Source of the DNA: Bizionia argentinensis JUB59
GTDB lineage: Bacteria; Bacteroidota; Bacteroidia; Flavobacteriales; Flavobacteriaceae
Length of the DNA stretch: 54,104 nt
Reading direction: 5' to 3'
Assembly: GCF_000224335.1 (NCBI RefSeq)
Contig: NZ_AFXZ01000044.1
Coordinates: 1-54,104, forward strand
A model generated the notes under the pieces. The model worked only from the letters and a program-made list of their open reading frames with translations, had not been told where the DNA came from and did no database searches. This document shows positions 24,760-34,669 of this stretch, piece after piece. How positions within the stretch are numbered: position 1 is the stretch's first letter; each line of letters begins with the position of its first letter. The position numbers and the translations under genes are program-made.

Positions 24760-26763
24760 ATGAAACTCCTTTTCTTATTCTGTTTTTCTTTCTTTATATC
24801 TTTTGTTAGCGCGCAACAGTCGGATTATGTGGATTTTAATAAAATTAAAGCGTTTATTGTTCCTAATGTTTCTACTAAAAGTATCTCCGGACGTGTTACC
24901 TGTACTTTTGATATTTTAAAGCAAACAGACTCTATTTTTCTAGATGCTCAAAATATGACGTTTTCAAATGTTTTTCTGAATGGAAAAAAAATTACATATA
25001 AAAATGATGGTAAAAGATTGATTTTAATGGCGTCTTTTAATGCTAATGACGCTAATACCTTAACATTTCAATATCAAGCAACACCTAAAAAAGCACTCTA
25101 CTTTGTAGGTTGGGATTCTGAAGCGCCTAATCAAGTTTGGAGTCAAGGTCAAGGAAAATATACCAGTAATTGGCTGCCGAGTATTGATGATATGAATGAT
25201 AAAATTGAATTTGATTTATCCATCGATTTTGATTCCAATTATGAAGTTATAGCAAATGGGAAGTTAGTTAACAAAGAGATTCATGATAATAATACGACTT
25301 GGAATTTTAATATGAATCAACCTATGGCGAGCTATTTAGTGGCTTTGGCTATTGGGAAATATGATAAAAAAGTAGAAATAGCTAAAAGTGGTATTCCTCT
25401 AGAAATGTATTACTATGCTAAAGACTCTTTAAAAATTGAACCAACTTATCGGTATACGAAACAACTATTCGATTTTTTAGAAACCGAAATAGGTGTGCCT
25501 TATCCATGGCAGAATTACAAGCAAGTACCGGTTCACGATTTTCTGTATTCTGGTATGGAAAACACGAGTTTAACTATTTTTGCTGATACGTTTGTAATAG
25601 ATTCTATAGCATTTAATGATAGAAACTATGTGAATGTTAATGCCCATGAGTTGGCGCACCAGTGGTTTGGTAATTTGGTTACGGAAACATCTGGAACGCA
25701 TCATTGGTTGCAGGAAGGTTTTGCTACTTATTATGCATTATTAGCAGAACAAAACGTTTTTGGCGAAAACTATTATTACGCACGATTATATGAGTATGCA
25801 CAGGAGTTATTGGAGCAGGATTTGGGTGGAGCAGGAACATCGGTATTAAATCCGAAATCGAGTAGTGCCACTTTTTATAAAAAGGGTGCTTGGGTTTTAC
25901 ATGCGCTGCGAGAAAAAATTGGTGATGTTGCCTTTCAGGCAGCTATAAAAGCATATTTAGAGACGCATCAATTTAAAAATGTAGAAACTATTGATTTTAT
26001 TCGCGAAGCTGAAAAAGCTTACGGTAATAAGCTCGATACCTTTGTGGCATTATGGATAAAATCAGATACGTTTCCGTATAATAAAGCTTTAGGGAGTTTA
26101 GAGAAATCTATGTATATTCAGGAGTTTTTAATGGCAGATTGCCAAGCCAAAAACGCAAAATGCGATTATTATTTATCGGCACCTTTATCCGAAGATGCAA
26201 AAGCGAAAATAGTAGCTCAAGTTCCCGAACGTTTAACTGCGGACGTTTTTAGTGATGGTTTAAAAGTGCGTCAGGCTATTGCGCAAAACTTAGCAAAAAT
26301 TCCAGAATCGCTCAAAACGAATTATGAATCTTTATTAATGGACAAATCTTATCTAACCATTGAAGCTGCCCTGTATAATTTATGGGTTAATTTTCCTGAA
26401 AACCGTTCCACTTACTTAAATAAAACAAAAACGATTCAAGGATTAAATGATAAAAATGTTCGTTTACTTTGGCTGGTTTTAGCACTTTCTACACCTGACT
26501 ATGAGGATGTGAATAAGCAAAAATATTTTGATGAATTGGTGTTATACACGTCAGCTGATTATAATTTTGAAGTTCGGCAAGGCGCGTTTTCGTATTTAAG
26601 TTCGTTGAATCTTTTTACAGAGCCAGCCTTGCGTAATTTAATTGCTGCCACCCATCATCATAATTGGCGCTTTAAATCGTTTGCCAAAAACGTATTAGAA
26701 GTTTTATCGAATAATGAAAAATACGACGCTATTATTCAGCGTTTAACTTTAAAAAATCAATAA
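24760..26763 (+). CDS. Secreted M1 family metallopeptidase (aminopeptidase)
   Basis: I start this at the ATG at 24760, which gives a clean signal peptide (MKLLFLFCFSFFISFVSAQ) and 667 residues. A longer frame from 24715 would bury the signal. The zinc site is HELAH (H296, E297, H300) followed by E319, the HExxH-x18-E pattern of M1 enzymes. The substrate-binding SGMENTS motif lies just before. M1 enzymes remove N-terminal residues from peptides; this one works in the periplasm or outside the cell. The C-terminal 200 residues look like the helical repeats of the family. Two patatin genes follow 2 nt later, probably in one operon. Confidence 0.92.
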   Translation: MKLLFLFCFSFFISFVSAQQSDYVDFNKIKAFIVPNVSTKSISGRVTCTFDILKQTDSIFLDAQNMTFSNVFLNGKKITYKNDGKRLILMASFNANDANTLTFQYQATPKKALYFVGWDSEAPNQVWSQGQGKYTSNWLPSIDDMNDKIEFDLSIDFDSNYEVIANGKLVNKEIHDNNTTWNFNMNQPMASYLVALAIGKYDKKVEIAKSGIPLEMYYYAKDSLKIEPTYRYTKQLFDFLETEIGVPYPWQNYKQVPVHDFLYSGMENTSLTIFADTFVIDSIAFNDRNYVNVNAHELAHQWFGNLVTETSGTHHWLQEGFATYYALLAEQNVFGENYYYARLYEYAQELLEQDLGGAGTSVLNPKSSSATFYKKGAWVLHALREKIGDVAFQAAIKAYLETHQFKNVETIDFIREAEKAYGNKLDTFVALWIKSDTFPYNKALGSLEKSMYIQEFLMADCQAKNAKCDYYLSAPLSEDAKAKIVAQVPERLTADVFSDGLKVRQAIAQNLAKIPESLKTNYESLLMDKSYLTIEAALYNLWVNFPENRSTYLNKTKTIQGLNDKNVRLLWLVLALSTPDYEDVNKQKYFDELVLYTSADYNFEVRQGAFSYLSSLNLFTEPALRNLIAATHHHNWRFKSFAKNVLEVLSNNEKYDAIIQRLTLKNQ

Positions 26764-26765
26764 AT

Positions 26766-27704
26766 ATGCGAGCATTAGTAATATCAGGAGGAGGAAGTAA
26801 AGGTGCGTTTGCAGGCGGTGTAGCGCAATATTTGATTGAGGAGAAAAAGCATGATTATGATTTATTCATAGGTACATCAACAGGGAGTTTATTGGTGTCG
26901 CACTTGGCATTAAAAAATGTAGATAAAATAAAAACAATCTACACAAATGTAGATCAGAAAGCTATTTTTAATAGACGTCCGTTTTACATTAAAAAGAAAA
27001 AGGGTGTTGAAACTATTAGTATTAATCACTTCAATGTACTTCTTAACTTATTGCGTGGCAGTAACACTTTTGGTGAAAGCTATAATTTAAAAAAGTTGAT
27101 TCGGAAAACACTATCGGAAAGTGAATTTGAAAAATTAAAAGCTTCGAACAGAGATGTTGTGGTTACGGTTTCTAATTTATCTTTAAATCAAGTAGAATAT
27201 AAATCCATTAAAGATTTTACATATGATGAATTTTGCGAATGGATTTGGATTTCCTGTAATTACACGCCATTTATGACATTAGTTAAAAAGAATGGATGCG
27301 AGTATGCAGATGGTGGTTTAGGTTCCATGGTGCCTATTGAGGAGGCTATTAAGCGCGGTGCCACAACCATTGATGCTGTTATATTGAAAACCGAAGTAAC
27401 TTCGTTTAATAGAATGCCATCTCTAAATGCCTTTTCTTTATTAACGAACATGTTTGCATTTATGTTGGACAGAATAGAGCGTCAGAATGTTAGAATTGGT
27501 AAGTTTGTGGCTACCAATCAAAATGTGATAATTAATTTTTACTATACGCCAACAGTCTTAACAACGAATTCTTTAGTTTTCGATAAGCAAAAAATGACCA
27601 AATGGTGGCAAAGTGGTTTTGATTTCGCAAAGTATAAAAATCAAGAAACGAGTCCATTAGGACTGGAAGTAGAAACACCAACACCAACACCAAATCAAGA
27701 ATGA
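26766..27704 (+). CDS. Patatin-like phospholipase, first of a tandem pair
   Basis: This 312-residue protein has the complete patatin machinery. The oxyanion-hole GGGSKG lies at 8-13, the nucleophile elbow GTSTG at 36-40 (S38), and the catalytic Asp in ADGGLGSMVP. It has no signal peptide, so it is probably cytoplasmic or delivered to the inner membrane face. It would cleave acyl esters of phospholipids, with the specificity unknown. It starts 2 nt after the M1 peptidase stop, and its stop overlaps the next gene by 4 nt. The tail VETPTPTPNQE is low-complexity and absent from the second copy. Confidence 0.9.
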   Translation: MRALVISGGGSKGAFAGGVAQYLIEEKKHDYDLFIGTSTGSLLVSHLALKNVDKIKTIYTNVDQKAIFNRRPFYIKKKKGVETISINHFNVLLNLLRGSNTFGESYNLKKLIRKTLSESEFEKLKASNRDVVVTVSNLSLNQVEYKSIKDFTYDEFCEWIWISCNYTPFMTLVKKNGCEYADGGLGSMVPIEEAIKRGATTIDAVILKTEVTSFNRMPSLNAFSLLTNMFAFMLDRIERQNVRIGKFVATNQNVIINFYYTPTVLTTNSLVFDKQKMTKWWQSGFDFAKYKNQETSPLGLEVETPTPTPNQE

Positions 27705-28585
27705 GAGCATTAGTTATATCCGGCGGCGGCAGTAAAGGTGCCTATGCTGGCGGCGTAGCAAAATATTTAAAGGAAAACGAAGGTCGGACCTACGATATGT
27801 ATCTGGGAACATCTACTGGCAGTTTATTAATTCCGCATCTCGCGGTTAATAATATTCCGAAGCTCTACGATATGTATACCAACGTGCAGCAACATGATAT
27901 TTTTAGTGTTAGTCCCTTTATACAACGAAAAAAAGGTGATCGGGAGTATGTGTCTATCGATTTTGTTAATTCACTTTGGCAATTTATTCGTAGAAAACGC
28001 ACGTTTGGGGAAAGTAAAGCTTTAAAGCGACATATTAAACGCAATTTCACTAAAGAAGAATATGATAAAATTCGAAAGGATGATATTGAAGTGGTTGTAA
28101 CGGTTTCAAACCTATCTAAAAACTCGGTAGAATATAAGTCGATTAAAGATTATAGCTACGACGAGTTTTGTAATTGGATATGGATTTCCTGTAATTATAT
28201 TCCATTTATGTCTATAGCAAAAGTAAATGGTTTTGAATATGCTGATGGTGGTTTGGGCTGTGTGGTTCCTATTCGGGAAGCTATAAACCGCGGAGCCACG
28301 GAAGTTGATGCTATAATTTTAGAAGCAGAAAATATTGAGCATCAAAAGGTGCTTGGAAAAAACCCGTTTTCATTAATGATTAACTTATTCGGGCACTTAT
28401 TAAACCAAGTAGAACGTAATGATATTATTATCGGGAAATTAGCAGCAAAGAATAGAGGTGTAAAGCTTAATTTGTACTATACACCGTCAAGCTTAACGGA
28501 AAACTCATTAATTTTCAGTAAACGTTTAATGACAAAATGGTGGCAGCAAGGCTATGATTATGCAGAAGAAAGACATCAAAAATAA
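27701..28585 (+). CDS. Patatin-like phospholipase, second of a tandem pair
   Basis: This 294-residue paralogue of the preceding gene keeps GGGSKG (8-13), GTSTG (S38) and the Asp in ADGGLGCVVP. Long shared segments (VVVTVSNLS, SVEYKSIKD, CNWIWISCNY) show a local duplication, while the region around 75-130 has diverged. It overlaps the first patatin by ATGA, so translation is coupled. Both copies look active. Retention of two complete copies suggests different substrates or an obligate heteromer, which is inference. No terminator is visible before the convergent gene ending at 28608. Confidence 0.9.
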   Translation: MRALVISGGGSKGAYAGGVAKYLKENEGRTYDMYLGTSTGSLLIPHLAVNNIPKLYDMYTNVQQHDIFSVSPFIQRKKGDREYVSIDFVNSLWQFIRRKRTFGESKALKRHIKRNFTKEEYDKIRKDDIEVVVTVSNLSKNSVEYKSIKDYSYDEFCNWIWISCNYIPFMSIAKVNGFEYADGGLGCVVPIREAINRGATEVDAIILEAENIEHQKVLGKNPFSLMINLFGHLLNQVERNDIIIGKLAAKNRGVKLNLYYTPSSLTENSLIFSKRLMTKWWQQGYDYAEERHQK

Positions 28586-28607
28586 ATTTTAGTTTAATAG
28601 GATTAGA

Positions 28608-29126
28608 TTACCACATTTCACCAACTTCTTTTTTTATAAATGATAAAGCGGCATCACTAGGTGGGAGTTTTCCCATCATTTCTGTCAATACCACTTCGCG
28701 TAATTTGTTTGCCGTATCAGTTTGTTCTAACAACGTTGCTTTTCTTATTAATTGAATTGTCGCGTTTTTGGCAGCAGTAATAATATTCCAGCACTCATCT
28801 GTTACATAAATTTGCTGCGATAAATTGTGCTCAAATTCTTGTTCTATATTTTGAATGAGTAGAGATTCATAATCCTCCTTATTTGCCGAGAGTGGCGTTA
28901 CGCGAATTAATAATTTGGATGGCGCGATACGTTCAAGAAAAAGTGCCATACGCTCATAAGCTTGTAGCCGGATAGGCATGGCGTTAGCCTGCATGTCTTT
29001 ATGAAGTAAAAACCGACGACGGCCATCTTCATTTTTAGTGTGTTCTTTAAAAAAATAGAAAGTAACCAGTCCAGTAATAACTGCTGGAATGGTGTACATT
29101 AAAAGGTTTATTATCTGTTGTTCCAT
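28608..29126 (-). CDS. Membrane-anchored protein of unknown function (DUF7935-like)
   Basis: I place the start at the ATG at 29126, giving 172 residues. A longer frame to 29177 begins with implausible residues. One N-terminal transmembrane helix (about 6-26, LMYTIPAVITGLVTFYFF) precedes a cytoplasmic helical part with RLQAYERMALFLERIAPSKLL and a long second helical stretch. This pattern matches a conserved flavobacterial protein of unknown role, with no enzymatic motif visible. It is monocistronic and converges with the patatin genes. An orphan terminator lies on the other side at 29298-29335. Confidence 0.7.
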   Translation of the reverse strand: MEQQIINLLMYTIPAVITGLVTFYFFKEHTKNEDGRRRFLLHKDMQANAMPIRLQAYERMALFLERIAPSKLLIRVTPLSANKEDYESLLIQNIEQEFEHNLSQQIYVTDECWNIITAAKNATIQLIRKATLLEQTDTANKLREVVLTEMMGKLPPSDAALSFIKKEVGEMW

Positions 29127-29297
29127 GGTGCTATTTAAAAGTTGCACAAACATAAGTTGTTTTTTATTACAGCACAAATTATCACTTCGTAGAATGAAAG
29201 CGCATTTTTGTTATATGAAAACTTCTGTTCCTTTAATAACAAATTGTAAGCTTTGCATTACAAGCTACTTTGTATGTTCTATTAGTCGGAAACTTGT

Positions 29298-29335
29298 AAA
29301 TCGTCATGACAACTTTATGATTGACGATTTTTTTT
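29298..29335 (+). terminator. Orphan terminator hairpin upstream of lgt
   Basis: The 9-bp stem AAATCGTCA / TGACGATTT (29298-29306 with 29322-29330) is followed by a long T-run. It points in the plus direction, but the nearest plus-strand stop is 28585. It may end a small RNA that starts in 29180-29290, or stop read-through from the patatin operon. An inverted repeat TTGTAA / TTACAA lies just upstream. Confidence 0.6.
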
Positions 29336-29381
29336 ATTTTGACTAGGGTTTAGGAAGACGATCATACAAGATAATATATAA

Positions 29382-30182
29382 ATGTACCCCGAATTATTTC
29401 ATTTTTCACTACCCGAATTTCTATCAAACCTTTTTGGTATGCAGGAAATTACTGTATTTTCTTATGCCTTTTTAATCGCATTAGGGTCTTTAATTGCAGC
29501 GCTTTACACAAAATGGAGAGCCAAACGAGAATTAGGCGTTAGAAACCTACCAAACTCATTTTTCTATTTTATTTTTATGGCTGGCTTTGTAGGTGGGAAG
29601 TTATTTTTCTATTTACAGGATCCTTTATTATATATACAAAATCCAAGTATGCTAACAGATAATTTTTCTGGTGGTTTCGTTTTTTATGGCTCATTTGTGG
29701 TCATCATACCATATATAATTTGGTATTTAAAAACACATAAAATTCCCGTATTACCCATGCTAGACATTTTTGCGATAACTACAACTATAGTTCATGCAAT
29801 AGGTCGCTTAGGTTGTTTTGCTGCCGGTTGCTGTTATGGTTCACCATCAGAAAGTGGTTTTGGCTTGGTGTTTCCCACAACACATAACATATCTGTCCAT
29901 CCCACACAATTGTATGAAGTAAGCCTGCTCATCGCCATTATGTTATTTCTATTTTTTGTTAAAAGAAAACAACAATTTAAAGGTCAAGTATTTCTTACCT
30001 ATTTAATGCTGTATGCATTTGGAAGAGGAGTTTTAGAGCTTTTTAGAGGTGACGACCGCGGATTTATTATTGAGAATAGACTCTCACATTCACAATTTAT
30101 AGGGGTTTGTCTGATTGTGATTGCGGTATATTTCTATTATAAGTTTTACAAGCAAAATAAATTACAAATAATTAATTTTTAA
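29382..30182 (+). CDS. lgt: Prolipoprotein diacylglyceryl transferase
   Basis: This 266-residue inner-membrane enzyme has seven hydrophobic helices. It transfers a diacylglyceryl group from phosphatidylglycerol to the lipobox cysteine, the first step of lipoprotein maturation. Signatures include AIGRLGCFAAGCCYG, with the conserved Arg of the Lgt motif, HPTQLYE, and RGVLELFRGDDRG. It stands 4 nt before a MopE-like lipoprotein gene, and seven lipoprotein genes follow, so its product acts directly on its neighbours. Whether this is the only lgt of the genome cannot be seen from this window. Confidence 0.93.
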   Translation: MYPELFHFSLPEFLSNLFGMQEITVFSYAFLIALGSLIAALYTKWRAKRELGVRNLPNSFFYFIFMAGFVGGKLFFYLQDPLLYIQNPSMLTDNFSGGFVFYGSFVVIIPYIIWYLKTHKIPVLPMLDIFAITTTIVHAIGRLGCFAAGCCYGSPSESGFGLVFPTTHNISVHPTQLYEVSLLIAIMLFLFFVKRKQQFKGQVFLTYLMLYAFGRGVLELFRGDDRGFIIENRLSHSQFIGVCLIVIAVYFYYKFYKQNKLQIINF

Positions 30183-30186
30183 AACT

Positions 30187-30861
30187 ATGAAAAAGCACAT
30201 GTTTAAAACAATTTTACCAGCCCTGTTATTAGTAGGAGCGGTATTTGTTATTGGTTCAGGCTGCAGTGATGGATTTGAGACTTCCTATTTCGATAATGAT
30301 GGAGACGGATATGGAAACCCTAATGTTTCTGAAAGATTTACTATAAATGATGCGCCTTCAAACTACGTAGGTAATAGATCAGACTGTGATGACAAAGACG
30401 CAGACATTAATCCAGGAGCCACAGAAATTCCCGATAATGAAATAGATGAAAACTGCAACGGACTTTTCGGGATTACTTTTTATAAAGATTATGATAATGA
30501 TGGTTTTGGAGACCCAAATTCTGGTGCTGTTTATGAAATAAACTTTGGTGATCCTGCTCCAGACGGCATGGTGTATAATAATGCTGATTGCAATGATAGA
30601 AGTGATATGATAAACCCGTTAGCTGATGAAATTGTTGGGAATGGTATAGATGATAACTGTAATGGCGAAATAGATATTGATGATATAAAATATATTGATG
30701 CCGATGGAGATGGCTATGGTTCTCAAGTGCAATCGCCAGCTGATGGGGTTTTTAATTCTTTAGATTGTGATGATACCAATAGCGCTATTCATCCGTATGC
30801 TATAGATTTTAAAAACGGTATTGATGATGATTGTGATGGCATAACTGATGAAAAAATATAA
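30187..30861 (+). CDS. MopE-like lipoprotein with calcium-type Asp-rich repeats
   Basis: This 224-residue lipoprotein has lipobox GSGC (C26). Three imperfect repeats follow, each with a DNDGDGYG-like loop (about 35-42, again near 100 and 175) and a DCDD...NPGA...E...DENCNG unit with paired cysteines. This is the MopE-related 'putative metal-binding motif' family. The Asp-rich loops resemble EF-hand and dockerin calcium sites. The protein would sit in the outer membrane, probably facing out. It lies 4 nt after lgt and is probably co-transcribed with it. The ligand (calcium or another metal) is inferred from the motif. Confidence 0.82.
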   Translation: MKKHMFKTILPALLLVGAVFVIGSGCSDGFETSYFDNDGDGYGNPNVSERFTINDAPSNYVGNRSDCDDKDADINPGATEIPDNEIDENCNGLFGITFYKDYDNDGFGDPNSGAVYEINFGDPAPDGMVYNNADCNDRSDMINPLADEIVGNGIDDNCNGEIDIDDIKYIDADGDGYGSQVQSPADGVFNSLDCDDTNSAIHPYAIDFKNGIDDDCDGITDEKI

Positions 30862-30929
30862 AAAATCATCAAATTAAAAATAAATATGTAATTCTAGGGT
30901 AACAATTTTCAGCTTATTGGATATAAGGA

Positions 30930-30943
30930 TGACAAACATGTCA
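30930..30943. promoter_or_regulatory. Inverted repeat upstream of the lipoprotein cluster
   Basis: TGACA-AACA-TGTCA is a perfect 5-bp inverted repeat 24 nt before the first propeller lipoprotein gene. It resembles the half-sites before clpB, with a 4-nt spacer instead of 3. It could be an operator. The symmetry is short enough to be chance. Confidence 0.3.
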
Positions 30944-30966
30944 AACAAAAAAATATCTTAAAACAA

Positions 30967-32052
<1,086 letters not shown>

Positions 32053-32060
32053 TTTTAAAA

Positions 32061-32510
32061 ATGAAAACTATGAAAACTTTAAAAACAACAATGAAAACTC
32101 TAATACTACTAGCTTTTACACTCGTACTTTTTAATTGCGATAATGATGATGATGCAGCACCAAATATAGACGTATGTAATTATCAAGGCTTTACTTTTTT
32201 AGATACCAATGACAATACTCAAACATTAATTCCTGATTCGGAATTAACCACTGATTTTTTCCACACATCGTCCAATGGACCCGAAGTTGAAATTTATGAT
32301 ACAGCTAACCCTGGAGATTTCTGGTTTGTTACAGAAGTCGTTGATGCAAATGCATCTGGAGTTGGCCGTTTAAGTATTGGCGGTACCATTCACAATGTTA
32401 ACGTTACTTGTCAACGCACTGGAAGTGCTGTTAATGAAGAAATGCGCTTTGACGTAACTGCTAACGGTCTTGAAGCTGAATTTTGTGTAAAAATTAATGA
32501 ATACCATTAA
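32061..32510 (+). CDS. Small lipoprotein of the CNYQGF type, copy 1
   Basis: This is a 149-residue lipoprotein of unknown function. The first ATG is followed by two more in-frame (32070, 32091), and the third gives a compact signal peptide ending LFNC. The residues after the Cys (DNDDD) look like a surface-export signal. The mature part has two conserved Cys segments, CNYQGFTFLD and VNVTCQRTGSAV, and ends LEAEFCVKIN. The same pattern returns in the protein at 34670, so the pair are paralogues, and the ending also resembles the N-terminal domain of the 481-residue protein. No enzymatic residues stand out. Confidence 0.72.
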   Translation: MKTMKTLKTTMKTLILLAFTLVLFNCDNDDDAAPNIDVCNYQGFTFLDTNDNTQTLIPDSELTTDFFHTSSNGPEVEIYDTANPGDFWFVTEVVDANASGVGRLSIGGTIHNVNVTCQRTGSAVNEEMRFDVTANGLEAEFCVKINEYH

Positions 32511-32519
32511 AAACAACTC

Positions 32520-33209
32520 ATGAAAAAAATAAAAACACTTTTAATACTATTAGCAATAACAGCTTATAGTTGTGATAGTAACGATGATGCTGTTACGCCT
32601 GATCCTGTAGATCCAACAATTACTCAAGATGGATTTACATATCATCAAGACAATACGAACCCTACTTTTTATGAAACCTCCAATGCTTACATAGAGATTG
32701 ATATCGACGATAATGATGCCTATCCAAGTGTTCCAGATTATTACACATTCTTTTTTTTAAACGGAAGAATGTATGACAACGATACAAACATAAATGGTAC
32801 CACCGATGAGGTTTTACTATCGGTAAATACAACACAATTTGTTGCCCTTAGTATTGAGGTTTCCGTTAACTCTAGTTTAAATACTGGGCTTCCGCCATCG
32901 GCGGGAAATACATATATAGCTTCTGCTAACGATTCTAATGTAGTTATAGACTTACAAGTAGATTCATCTATACCACAAACATTTCTAAATGTAGGCGGTT
33001 CTAATATAGAATTTGGAGAAGGGAATGAGCAAAATAGTACGGTATTTCAACCAGCTTCAATGGGCCATTCTGTTACTATAAACGCTATGAATTTAGATAC
33101 CGTAAACCCTACAAATAGCACGATAGATGTAGATTACACGTTTGTAAACGCTGCAGGTGAATTAATTTCAGGACATTATCAAGGTACTTTAGGCGTAATT
33201 GAAGATTAA
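32520..33209 (+). CDS. Lipoprotein of unknown function
   Basis: This 229-residue lipoprotein has a short signal peptide ending AYSC, followed by DSNDDAVTPD, acidic as in surface lipoproteins. The rest is predicted beta-rich with many Asn/Asp/Thr. FTYHQDNTNPTFYETSNAYI and YTFFFLNGRMYD are the most ordered-looking segments. It lies 9 nt after copy 1 of the small lipoprotein and 13 nt before the 481-residue protein, clearly in the same operon. I do not recognise a family. A calcium-binding or adhesin-like role is possible from composition only. Confidence 0.65.
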   Translation: MKKIKTLLILLAITAYSCDSNDDAVTPDPVDPTITQDGFTYHQDNTNPTFYETSNAYIEIDIDDNDAYPSVPDYYTFFFLNGRMYDNDTNINGTTDEVLLSVNTTQFVALSIEVSVNSSLNTGLPPSAGNTYIASANDSNVVIDLQVDSSIPQTFLNVGGSNIEFGEGNEQNSTVFQPASMGHSVTINAMNLDTVNPTNSTIDVDYTFVNAAGELISGHYQGTLGVIED

Positions 33210-33222
33210 TAATATATAAAAT

Positions 33223-34668
33223 ATGAAAAATATACAAATAGTATTATTTCTAATTATTGCAACCTTTCTTGGCTGTAGTAATCAAAATGGAGAGGGTTCT
33301 TATCCAGATAATCCTTGTGAAGTAGGGGAGCAAGGTATGTATTTAAACGAAACCAATGGGACAAATGATCTTAATTTACATTTTGATAATTCTCTAGTAG
33401 TTGTTCAATATGTAACAGGACATCCAGATGGTGATTATTATCATATGTATAGTGTGCAATCTACACCAACAATGGATTTTTACACTTTTGCTATCCAACC
33501 GGGCGATACTTCTACTTTAGATCAAAATTTCAATAGTACGGCTGGAAGTTATTTAGTAATGGACGGCACACCTTATCCTCAAAATAACAATGTTGTAACA
33601 AATACCATTATTGGTGGATCACAAGTTGGCGATGCGGTTAAAATCGAATTTTCAGGGGATTATATTCCTGGAGCTCCTTTCGATCCCACTAAAATGAGCG
33701 GAGAGATGTGTGTAACTATAGATGAGGTTGTTAGTTATAATGAGTTTGTTTATATTACAGATGGTGCAAACCTTAAAGTTGTAAATGTTACAAATCCTTT
33801 ATCTCCTTCTTTAGCGACAAACGTAAGTTTACCTTCAAGTCATTATGTTAAAGTTATCAACAAGAGTGTTGCTATAGTAGGACAAACAGATGCTACAGAA
33901 CCTTATTTAAACACCATAAATATAACTAATCCTGAAAGTAGTTATGTAGCGGCTACAACATCAAAAAGTACCTCCAATACTATTTTAACAGAGGCTATTA
34001 AGTTAGATAATAAAGTGGTGTTAACAGACCAACATTCTAGAAATAAATTGTTTGTAACGGCTTCTAATGATATGGAAGAAATTGGTGACGCTCATGGTGG
34101 TTTTTGTGTTACAAACATGAATAACGATTATTTAGTTTTATTAGACGGTTTAGGCGCGTCCGCTTATAAGATTGGTTATAATTTTAATCTTACATTTCCT
34201 TTTTTACCAAGCAACGTTTCTGTTCTTTGGACATCTTTAGTAGGAAATAGGTTTGATAGAATTGAAAATGATGGGCAGTATGCTTATTTAGCAAACGTGG
34301 AAGGTCAAAAACTTGTAAAGTTAGAAGTCAATGCTTCAGCTATTAATCAATTAAGCGTGTTAAATATTGGCGGGCATCCATCTGCTTTAGAAATCTATAA
34401 TAATTATGCATTTATAACGATGTCTCCAACCTTAACAGCGCCATATAATGCCGGTTTTGATGGTATTAAAATGATTGATTTAAACACCATGCAGGTTATT
34501 GATAGTGTTGTGCTAACGAACGCAAGTGGTATAGTTGTTAAAGGAATTTACGCCTATGTAACCGATGGAAACGGTTTGCACATTTATGATATTAGTGCAG
34601 GAAATTTGGATTTAATATCAACATTCAACCAAGGATATGGTAATTATATATCCCTTTTAAACTATTAA
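33223..34668 (+). CDS. Propeller-like (LVIVD-type) lipoprotein B with an extra N-terminal domain
   Basis: This 481-residue lipoprotein has a signal ending FLGCS. An N-terminal domain (about 25-170) has its own beta character and ends MSGEMCVTIDEVV, like the endings of the small CNYQGF lipoproteins. The rest (about 175-481) is an LVIVD-type propeller closely related to lipoprotein A: VYITDGANLKVVNVT, DATEPYLNTINIT, GHPSALEIYNNYAFITMSPT, AYVTDGNGLHIYDIS. It therefore looks like a fusion of the small lipoprotein's fold with the propeller. It lies 13 nt after the previous gene, with only 1 nt before the next one. The function is unknown. Confidence 0.75.
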   Translation: MKNIQIVLFLIIATFLGCSNQNGEGSYPDNPCEVGEQGMYLNETNGTNDLNLHFDNSLVVVQYVTGHPDGDYYHMYSVQSTPTMDFYTFAIQPGDTSTLDQNFNSTAGSYLVMDGTPYPQNNNVVTNTIIGGSQVGDAVKIEFSGDYIPGAPFDPTKMSGEMCVTIDEVVSYNEFVYITDGANLKVVNVTNPLSPSLATNVSLPSSHYVKVINKSVAIVGQTDATEPYLNTINITNPESSYVAATTSKSTSNTILTEAIKLDNKVVLTDQHSRNKLFVTASNDMEEIGDAHGGFCVTNMNNDYLVLLDGLGASAYKIGYNFNLTFPFLPSNVSVLWTSLVGNRFDRIENDGQYAYLANVEGQKLVKLEVNASAINQLSVLNIGGHPSALEIYNNYAFITMSPTLTAPYNAGFDGIKMIDLNTMQVIDSVVLTNASGIVVKGIYAYVTDGNGLHIYDISAGNLDLISTFNQGYGNYISLLNY

Positions 34669-34669
34669 G

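Noticed and set aside
29089-29346. An 85-codon open frame on the plus strand before lgt
   Set aside because: It is rich in Cys and hydrophobic residues without order, overlaps the start of a minus-strand gene, and ends inside a terminator.
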